Source of the DNA: an uncultured bacterium
GTDB taxonomy: Bacteria; Vulcanimicrobiota; CADAWZ01
NCBI GenBank assembly: GCA_949288455.1
Contig: CASEKF010000001.1
Span: 1-54,605 of the forward strand
Length of the DNA stretch: 54,605 bases
Reading direction: 5' to 3'
Part shown: positions 48,278 through 54,605 of the stretch, piece by piece
Layout of the letters: the number at the start of each line of letters is the position of its first letter
Position numbering within the stretch: position 1 is the first letter of the stretch
The notes under the pieces: generated by a model
Database searches by the model: none
Told to the model about the DNA's origin: nothing
What the model saw: only the letters and a program-made list of their open reading frames with translations
Translations under genes and position numbers: made by a program

Positions 48278-50860
48278 ATGAGACAAGATAAATTAACCAT
48301 AAAAGCTCAAGAAGCTCTGCAAGAAGCTTTAGAATGCGCAAGCGAAAAAAACAGCCAACAGATAGAGCCGGAACATCTACTATGGGCTCTTCTCAACCAG
48401 GAAGAAGGAGTGCCGACGGCCATTATGCAAAAGCTTGGCGTCAACGTTTCTTCAATCCGTCAAAAAGTTCAAGAGTTAATCGACAACTTGCCTAAAGTAC
48501 ATGGAAGCAACGCGGGCATATATCTTTCTCCTAAATGCGTTTCAATAATAGAAACGGCCGAAAAAGAAGCCCAAAGAATGAACGACGAATTTACGTCGAC
48601 GGAACACATTTTAATAGCTCTAGCCTCCAACAGAACTATAAAGACCGGCTCTATGCTCCATTCTTTTGGAATTACTCCGGAAAATATTTATAAAGTTCTG
48701 ACGGATATAAGGGGCAGCCAAAGAATTACGGATCAAAACCCGGAAAATAAATATCAAGCGTTGAAGAAATACGCGAGAAATTTAAATGATTTAGCGAAAA
48801 AAGGAAAATTAGATCCGGTAATAGGCAGAGACGACGAAATCAGAAGATGCATACAAGTTCTTTCGAGAAGAACAAAAAATAATCCGGTGCTTATAGGAGA
48901 GCCCGGAGTCGGGAAAACGGCTATAATAGAAGGTTTAGCCCAAAGAATCATAGACGGAGATATTCCTTCAGGTCTGAAAGATAAAGAAATTGCGGCCCTT
49001 GATTTAGGAGCTTTAATAGCCGGAACAAAATTCAGAGGCGAATTTGAAGACAGATTAAAAGCTCTTTTAAAAGAAATAGAAGAATCAGAAGGCAGAGTGA
49101 TTCTTTTCATAGACGAACTTCATACCCTTGTGGGAGCCGGAGCTTCCCAAGGAAGCGTAGACGCCGCGAACATGCTTAAACCGGCTCTTGCCAGAGGAGA
49201 ACTTAGATGTATAGGAGCAACTACTTTAGACGAATACAGAAAATATATTGAGAAAGACGCCGCGCTTGAAAGAAGATTTCAGCCCGTAATAGTTCAAGAA
49301 CCTAACATAGAAGACACTATAGCTATTTTAAGAGGACTTAAGGAAAAATACGAAGTTCATCATGGAGTAAGAATACAGGATAACGCCCTTGTAGCGGCCG
49401 CAGTTCTTTCAAACAGGTATATAACCGATAGATTCCTGCCTGATAAAGCCGTAGACCTTATAGACGAAGCCGCGTCCCGCCTCAGAATAGAAATAGACAG
49501 CATGCCCACTGAAATAGACGAAATCGACCGTAAAATAAGACAATTAGAAATAGAAAAGCAAGTTCTTTCAAAAGAACAGGACGAAGGCACTAAAGAAAGA
49601 CTCAGAAAACTCTTGGAAGATATGAAAGAATTGCGCGACGAATCGGATAGAATGAAAGCTCAATGGAGTCTGGAAAAAGAATGCATTAAAAAGACGAGCG
49701 ATATAAAAGAACAAATCGAAGCTCTTAAAGCCGAAGAATCAAACGAGGAAAGACGCGGAAATTTCCAAAGAGTCGGAGAGATAAGATACGGATTAATTCC
49801 CGCTCTGACAAAGGATATTGAAAACGAGAAAAACAAATTGGCGGAAATACAGAAAAAACGTAAATTTCTTAAACAAGAGGTAGACGAAGAAGACGTTGCG
49901 GAAGTAGTATCCAAATGGACCGGCATACCGCTCAGTCGAATGCTTGAAGGGGAAATTCAAAAACTTGTAAAAATGGAGAGCGAGCTAAAAAAACATGTAG
50001 TAGGACAAGACAAAGCGATCGAAGCCGTCTCAAACGCGGTGCGGAGGGCAAGATCAGGAATAGCCGACGCAGACAGGCCGTTGGGAAGCTTCCTATTCCT
50101 GGGACCTACCGGAGTAGGCAAAACCGAACTCGCAAGAAAATTGGCGGAATTCCTTTTTGATACGGAAAAATCTATGATTAGAATAGATATGTCCGAATAC
50201 ATGGAAAAGCATTCCGTCTCTAGACTGATAGGAGCGCCTCCCGGATACGTAGGATACGACGAAGGAGGACAACTAACGGAAGCGGTAAGAAGAAGACCAT
50301 ACAGCGTAATTCTGTTTGACGAAATAGAAAAAGCTCATAACGACGTATTCAACGCGCTTTTACAAGTGTTAGACGACGGAAGGCTGACCGACGGACAAGG
50401 CAGAACGGTAGATTTTAAAAACGCGATAATAATAATGACGTCGAATATAGGTTCGTCGTATATTCAGAATATAAACGACGCGCAAGAAATAGAAAAACGC
50501 ATAGGCGACGAATTGAAACTTAACTTCAAACCGGAATTTATAAACCGTCTGGACGAAATCATTATTTTCAATAAGCTGACGAAAAAAGAAATTGAGACTA
50601 TAGTACAAATCCAAATAAACGTAATGTCGGAGAGATTAAAAGATAAAAAGATAGAATTACAAGTATCCGACAAAGCTAAAGCATTCCTCGCCAAAGCAGG
50701 CTACGATCCCATATATGGAGCTCGTCCGTTAAAAAGAGCGATAAGGAAATATCTGCAGGATCCTTTGGCATTAGCCATTCTTGAAGGCAAAGTTAAAGAA
50801 GGTTCGAAAATAGAAGCGGATTTAAATGAAAAAGGGCAAATATCATTTAAAGGAGAATAA
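48278..50860 (+). CDS. clpB: ClpB disaggregase
   Basis: AAA+ chaperone that rescues aggregated proteins with the DnaK system. 860 residues. N domain (about 1-145), first AAA+ module with Walker A GEPGVGKT (about 207-214) and Walker B ILFIDE, a coiled-coil M domain (about 405-535, rich in Lys/Glu) and the second module with GPTGVGKTE (about 607-615), [11 protein letters not shown] and C-terminal D2 small domain ([10 protein letters not shown]). M domain presence separates it from ClpA and ClpC. ACGAGGA lies 9 bases ahead of ATG. No CIRCE or HrcA site seen. Confidence 0.96.
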   Translation: MRQDKLTIKAQEALQEALECASEKNSQQIEPEHLLWALLNQEEGVPTAIMQKLGVNVSSIRQKVQELIDNLPKVHGSNAGIYLSPKCVSIIETAEKEAQRMNDEFTSTEHILIALASNRTIKTGSMLHSFGITPENIYKVLTDIRGSQRITDQNPENKYQALKKYARNLNDLAKKGKLDPVIGRDDEIRRCIQVLSRRTKNNPVLIGEPGVGKTAIIEGLAQRIIDGDIPSGLKDKEIAALDLGALIAGTKFRGEFEDRLKALLKEIEESEGRVILFIDELHTLVGAGASQGSVDAANMLKPALARGELRCIGATTLDEYRKYIEKDAALERRFQPVIVQEPNIEDTIAILRGLKEKYEVHHGVRIQDNALVAAAVLSNRYITDRFLPDKAVDLIDEAASRLRIEIDSMPTEIDEIDRKIRQLEIEKQVLSKEQDEGTKERLRKLLEDMKELRDESDRMKAQWSLEKECIKKTSDIKEQIEALKAEESNEERRGNFQRVGEIRYGLIPALTKDIENEKNKLAEIQKKRKFLKQEVDEEDVAEVVSKWTGIPLSRMLEGEIQKLVKMESELKKHVVGQDKAIEAVSNAVRRARSGIADADRPLGSFLFLGPTGVGKTELARKLAEFLFDTEKSMIRIDMSEYMEKHSVSRLIGAPPGYVGYDEGGQLTEAVRRRPYSVILFDEIEKAHNDVFNALLQVLDDGRLTDGQGRTVDFKNAIIIMTSNIGSSYIQNINDAQEIEKRIGDELKLNFKPEFINRLDEIIIFNKLTKKEIETIVQIQINVMSERLKDKKIELQVSDKAKAFLAKAGYDPIYGARPLKRAIRKYLQDPLALAILEGKVKEGSKIEADLNEKGQISFKGE

Positions 50861-50927
50861 TCACGGCAAATCAAAAAACATAGTATTCGCGTAATTGATT
50901 TATACCGCGCAAACGGCCGATATACAT

Positions 50928-50959
50928 GCGGACTTCCCGTTTAGAGAAGTCCGCTTTTT
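50928..50959 (+). terminator. Rho-independent terminator of clpB
   Basis: GCGGACTTC pairs with GAAGTCCGC (9 bp) around a 9-base loop, then TTTTT. It lies about 70 bases past the clpB stop. Confidence 0.88.
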
Positions 50960-51107
50960 CGCCTAGACAACAATACTTAACATAAATGGCTCGAAATAAA
51001 CCGCTTAAGCAATTATTTTCTGAAAACGAAACGAACAATAAAAAGGGAAAGCCGGCAGAAAAAAAGAATTTATCATAGCTTATCTCAATGGAAATTTGGA
51101 GGTTAAC

Positions 51108-52808
51108 TTGGGATTCAGAAAACCCGCTCCGGACGGAAGACAAGAAGCAGGACTACCTATAATGGTGCTGCCTGACGACACTGTCGTTCATGGTTACAGG
51201 TTCACATATTTAACCTGCGGCGGAATGAGCGTCATATACAAAGCCTTTAAAGACGAACGGCAATACATTATTAAAGAAGTTGCCGCAGAGGATACCCGCA
51301 ACGTTATGTCTTTAATACAAGAAAAAGCGGTTCTTGAAAGGCTTAACCATCCGGGAATAGTGCAAGTTTTCGATCTTTTCGACGAAGACGGATTCTATTA
51401 TATGGCGACTGAGTTCATATCCGGAGTAACCGTAGATAAAAAACTTCCGATAGGAACCGATCGCTTTATATCCGAGACTATAGTCAGAGATTGGGCATAT
51501 CAAATTTTTGACATATTTGAATATTTGCACAACCAAACTCCGCCTATCATATATAGAGACTTAAAACCTAAAAATATAATGATAGATACTTCCGGCAAGG
51601 TTAAGCTTATAGATTTCGGAATAGCTAGAACTTATAAAGAAGGAAGAAGCCAGGACACGGAGCACATGGGCTCCATGGTCACTGCGTCTCCCGAGCATTA
51701 CGGGGCTCAAACCGACGCTCGTTCCGATATATATACTATCGGAGCCACGCTTCATTACATTTTAACAAACGGGAAAACGATGGAATGCAACGCCTTTGAC
51801 ATTCCGTCGGTTAGACTTTTCAACAAACAAGTGACGAGTCAATTTGCAAGCGTGATAGAAAAAGCTCTTGAGCTATCGCCTGACGCAAGATTTCAAACTG
51901 TGGGAGAAATGCGCGCGGCTTTAAAAGGATCTAACTATTTAGTCTCAGGCGTTGCGATAGAACAGATCCAAACGCAGGAAAGAAAAGACGACGAAGAAGA
52001 AGAAGAAGAAGAAAAAGCTCCGAAAACTACAATTATAAAACCGGTATCAGAGCATCTTAAAATAGAATCGGCAAGAGAATCTCATCCGACAAAAATACGT
52101 CAAACCCAAACCGAGCCTGAAAAAGTTTTTCCTTCGCCGTCTCAATACAAACAGATAAAAACGTATAAGGATACTCCGCCAAAAACTGACGGTTCGTCTT
52201 CCTCGTCAAAGTTTAAAAACGATTTATATAAAGACATAAACGTTAACAAAGACGCGGAAAAAGAAAATCGTTCGGAACCTTTGCGCTCCTTAGAAGCATC
52301 AGACGGCAAGAACTCCGAAAGAAGGACAAAAGTAAAAAAACAAAAAAACGATTCTTCAAAAAAAACGGCGGAATCTCTGTTAACCGTATTTTTAGGATTT
52401 ATAGGGGGCATAGTCTTAGCCGGAGGCATAATTTTACTCGTAATTCACAACTCTGTTCCTCCCGTAGTCAATTGGAGCGACGCTAAAAAATATGACGGAC
52501 GGGTGATAGTAGTAGAAGGAGAAGTCAAGGAAATTTATATGACTTCGAAAAATAATATTTATCTTTATTTTAGTCCGGGGCCCAGCAGAGCAAACACTTT
52601 CAGAATAGGAATTTTTTCGGAAAATTTTGAAAAATTTCATTGTACCGAACAACCGGAAGAATTTTTTAAACACGAATATCTGAACAGGATAGTCAGAATG
52701 AAAGGAAAGGTACGCATAGAAGCCGTAGCAAACGACGAAATACCGCAAATGTTCGCCACTCATCCCGCAGAAATTGAAATTATTCAGCAGCCTCCGGGAA
52801 CATATTAA
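51108..52808 (+). CDS. Membrane Ser/Thr protein kinase with extracytoplasmic OB-like domain
   Basis: Start TTG 51108 is chosen because GGAGG lies 5 bases ahead. Cytoplasmic kinase domain (about 25-275): VAIK-type Lys in YIIKEV (K56), Glu of helix C in IQEKAVL (about 72), catalytic loop YRDLKPKNIM (149-158; Tyr replaces the usual His), LIDFG (167-171) and ASPEH for APE. All catalytic residues are present. A disordered, charged linker with a run of Glu (~295-303) leads to a single membrane helix (about 425-447), then an outside domain (about 453-564) of alternating strands with an OB-fold look (VIVVEGEVKEIYM, RIVRMKGKVRIEAV). The sensed signal is unknown; the outside domain is not PASTA. Confidence 0.85.
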   Translation: MGFRKPAPDGRQEAGLPIMVLPDDTVVHGYRFTYLTCGGMSVIYKAFKDERQYIIKEVAAEDTRNVMSLIQEKAVLERLNHPGIVQVFDLFDEDGFYYMATEFISGVTVDKKLPIGTDRFISETIVRDWAYQIFDIFEYLHNQTPPIIYRDLKPKNIMIDTSGKVKLIDFGIARTYKEGRSQDTEHMGSMVTASPEHYGAQTDARSDIYTIGATLHYILTNGKTMECNAFDIPSVRLFNKQVTSQFASVIEKALELSPDARFQTVGEMRAALKGSNYLVSGVAIEQIQTQERKDDEEEEEEEKAPKTTIIKPVSEHLKIESARESHPTKIRQTQTEPEKVFPSPSQYKQIKTYKDTPPKTDGSSSSSKFKNDLYKDINVNKDAEKENRSEPLRSLEASDGKNSERRTKVKKQKNDSSKKTAESLLTVFLGFIGGIVLAGGIILLVIHNSVPPVVNWSDAKKYDGRVIVVEGEVKEIYMTSKNNIYLYFSPGPSRANTFRIGIFSENFEKFHCTEQPEEFFKHEYLNRIVRMKGKVRIEAVANDEIPQMFATHPAEIEIIQQPPGTY

Positions 52809-53083
52809 AAGCTTTGTGTCTTACGATTTGTTCAAAATAAATGCGTTTAGTAAGCAAGCTGCGCGTTATATTTCTGAGAATTCTTTTGCGTTTATACGTT
52901 TCGGCATAACGTTTGAAAAGCTGGAACCGGCCGGCGAAACAAATTTTCGCCGCGTCTTATTTTATCTTGAGCCTCGCGCTGGTCATTACGCGTTATAAAA
53001 AAATAGGATTAAGCCAGAAACGATATAAACGCCAGAATAACGGCTCAAATCCAATATGATAGAACGCTTTAGGCATTAAACGA
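52809..53083. other. 275-base spacer before the DUF58 gene
   Basis: Weak open frames only, none with a ribosome-binding site (one is discussed under rejected). No hairpin terminator for the kinase gene is evident. Confidence 0.4.
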
Positions 53084-54304
53084 ATGAGAAATATGATTAA
53101 ATATGCAACGCGTTATTTTCCTTTCGCGATACTAGCGTTTACCGCGGCTTTTTTATATATAGCGTACGCTCTAACCAACACGGTTTTTTTTCTGCTTCTG
53201 TCGTCTTTTCTTTTCGGCGTTTCGACAATACTGCCCGGACTTGCTTATTTTAACCTAAAAAACTTGACGATAAAAAGGGAATTGTGTTCTTTAACGACTG
53301 CGGGAGAAGAAATAAACGTAGTTTTTATCGTAAAAAATTCCGGTTTTTATCCATGTTTTTTCATTCTTATTTCGGATCCTCTAAGCGATTCCTGCAAAGA
53401 CGGAAAAGCCGTTTCGGCAGAAATAAGATTTATTCCCCCGCGCTCAGAATTGCGGGTCAACGCGGTCTTTAGGCCGACGTCGAGAGGCGTGAAAACGTTA
53501 AATAAAATAACTGTTCAATCTTATTTTCCTTTCCTTTTGTATTTCTACGAGCGAAATTTTTCGGCAAGCGACGCGCTTACGATATTGCCTCGGCCGCGGT
53601 ATTTTTCAGAAATTCCTTTTCTTTCGGCGAATAGCAACAAAAGACGGAAACAAAACTTCCGCTCTCCTCTCCAATCCGCAGAATTTAAAGGTCTCAGAGA
53701 ACATATTCCATCAGACGGCTTAAGACTTGTGCATTGGGCAAAAAGCGCCGCTTACGGCAAACTTTTAACAAAAGAATTTGCCTCCGGTGAAAATATAGCC
53801 GCGGCGATACTAATCGACGGAAGCGATTTCGCGTCTTCCCTAAAAACGGAAGATTCGCCGTTTGAAGAAATGATATCGGCCGCCGCAGGAATTATAAACT
53901 ACTGCGGAAAAAACGATATGAAAGCCGCGTTGATAGAGCCGACGGGAAACGCCGGCACAATGTCCCTAACGAGCGGATCTCCCGGAGAACTATTGCGAAC
54001 TCTTGCTCTTATGGAACCCGGCAAAAAGCCTGGACTATTCCCGTTAAAACAAATGAAAAAAAGATATATATCTTCAGCGTTTATACTAACCGCAAATCCT
54101 TACGCAAATTTTAAAATGCTAAAAAAAGAATTAGCCGGATCAAAAATCGACGCGTCGATTGTAGTTTTCAACGCGGTTTCATATGGATTAGTAAAAAAAG
54201 ACAAAGAACTATATTCCAAGAAAATTTTAGAATTGAAGAATCAGTCGGCGTTCATATATTCTAAAGGGGAAGAAATAAAATATTTATTTAAAAACAATGG
54301 ATGA
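53084..54304 (+). CDS. DUF58-family membrane protein
   Basis: 406 residues. Two membrane helices near the N terminus (about 10-27 and 35-54), an immunoglobulin-like stretch (about 60-160) and the DUF58 core FKGLREHIPSDGLRLVHWAKSA with GKLLTKEF following, then a vWA-like region (ILIDGSDFASS). DUF58 proteins usually accompany a MoxR ATPase and a TgpA-type transglutaminase membrane protein; the latter is downstream here, but no MoxR is visible. The stop overlaps the next gene by 8 bases, indicating coupling. Function not known; involved in envelope-related processes in some bacteria. Confidence 0.85.
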   Translation: MRNMIKYATRYFPFAILAFTAAFLYIAYALTNTVFFLLLSSFLFGVSTILPGLAYFNLKNLTIKRELCSLTTAGEEINVVFIVKNSGFYPCFFILISDPLSDSCKDGKAVSAEIRFIPPRSELRVNAVFRPTSRGVKTLNKITVQSYFPFLLYFYERNFSASDALTILPRPRYFSEIPFLSANSNKRRKQNFRSPLQSAEFKGLREHIPSDGLRLVHWAKSAAYGKLLTKEFASGENIAAAILIDGSDFASSLKTEDSPFEEMISAAAGIINYCGKNDMKAALIEPTGNAGTMSLTSGSPGELLRTLALMEPGKKPGLFPLKQMKKRYISSAFILTANPYANFKMLKKELAGSKIDASIVVFNAVSYGLVKKDKELYSKKILELKNQSAFIYSKGEEIKYLFKNNG

Positions 54305-54605
54305 AGCGCAACAAATAAGAGCAAGCTTAAACGTTAAAGAAACGTCGGTTCTTTATAAATTTTTTACCTGCGCAACCGTCGTATTTTCGTCTGTTATCGC
54401 TCTGTGGGCCATAGAATGGCCCACAGAGACAGGGGCTATCCTATTATTGACGCCCGTCGGATTTATTTTCAGTCATCATTATTCCAACGGGAAAAATATA
54501 CCTCTCAAAATCATAATATCAATTTTAATGCTTTTCAGCCTGGCAAATTTTTTCAATACTTTTCTCACTAATACTCTGGGCCCCGCCGCTTCTCTATCTC
54601 TTCTT
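54297..54605 (+). CDS. Start of a TgpA-like membrane protein (3' end outside window)
   Basis: An ATG at 54297 inside the end of the DUF58 gene (8-base overlap) opens a frame running to the window edge for 103 residues. The visible part begins MDEAQQIRASLNVKET and has several hydrophobic helices (LYKFFTCATVVFSSVIALWA; TGAILLLTPVGFIF; LKIIISILMLFSLANFF). Position and helix pattern fit the N-terminal part of a DUF3488/transglutaminase-core protein; the catalytic domain would lie outside the window. Confidence 0.7.
   Translation, partial: MDEAQQIRASLNVKETSVLYKFFTCATVVFSSVIALWAIEWPTETGAILLLTPVGFIFSHHYSNGKNIPLKIIISILMLFSLANFFNTFLTNTLGPAASLSLL

Noticed and set aside
52774-52998. 74-codon frame after the kinase gene
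   Set aside because: It would start at a TTG inside the kinase gene; no Shine-Dalgarno, and the translated sequence matches no family pattern.

Overview
This window is about 54.6 kb of AT-rich (roughly 36-40% GC by eye) bacterial chromosome. It has about 40 protein genes, two tRNA genes and no sign of phage, transposon, plasmid or CRISPR. Housekeeping genes (transketolase, surE, mutS2, dut, hpf, clpB, two tRNA-Thr) lie among envelope and polysaccharide genes, so this looks like core chromosome of an uncultured or poorly sampled lineage. The gene set does not settle the phylum. It mixes a eukaryote-type UGP2 uridylyltransferase, two GlgC paralogues, a long-form Hpf, MutS2, a FeoA-FeoB fusion, a DUF1836 regulator, LCP, DUF58/TgpA and a Ser/Thr kinase. 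A deep-branching lineage of the Eremiobacterota/Xenobia, Melainabacteria or Firmicutes-adjacent kind is possible; this is a guess, not a result.

Layout. 1-9.1 kb: sugar-nucleotide and glycan functions (UGP2-type UDP-glucose pyrophosphorylase with a TerD-like protein; a GT2 glycosyltransferase; an ABC exporter; an EcsC-like membrane protein with an extreme Asp/Glu tail; a glgC-type pair). 9.6-16.9 kb, plus strand: a secretin-N-domain protein without a secretin barrel, dUTPase, an LCP cell-wall ligase with a long disordered tail, a Gly/Ala-rich protein of unknown role, a methyltransferase, Hpf and a zinc-ribbon protein. 17-24.1 kb, minus strand: a GAF-adenylate cyclase with a small partner, then a tkt-surE-mutS2 operon. 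24.3-29.4 kb: a membrane glycosyltransferase, an orphan ZnuA-like lipoprotein, a glycine-zipper protein and a DHH phosphoesterase. 29.8-34.7 kb, plus strand: a DUF1836 regulator, an NfeD-like membrane protein, the decayed remains of a flotillin copy, an intact flotillin and a TPR protein. 34.7-38.8 kb, minus strand: FeoAB, its DtxR-type regulator and a metallophosphatase. 38.9-48.1 kb: a GT-C/GT2 pair, two tRNA-Thr genes, a degenerate YchF-type protein, a radical SAM protein, a second metallophosphatase, rfbA and a sugar-isomerase-like protein. 48.3-54.6 kb, plus strand: clpB, a membrane Ser/Thr kinase, DUF58 and the start of a TgpA-like protein cut by the window edge.

The most unusual features are non-coding. 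(1) Many intergenic regions hold very long, perfectly paired palindromes: 38-bp arms at 42707-42782, 33-bp arms at 16951-17019, 23-bp arms at 14091-14149, and others at 18728, 27856, 28011 and 37126. Their sequences differ, so they are not one repeat family, yet each is perfect. Most sit where a terminator is expected; one lies between the DtxR-type gene and feoAB and looks like an operator. (2) A frameshifted, stop-ridden relic of a flotillin gene lies directly upstream of the intact flotillin, collinear with it at DNA level. (3) Several proteins look like inactivated or repurposed relatives of known enzymes: a GlgC paralogue with altered substrate motifs, a YchF with a broken G domain, and a PilQ-like protein with no pore domain. 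Three proteins share Ser/Asn-rich N termini without a Sec signal, which might be an export signal.
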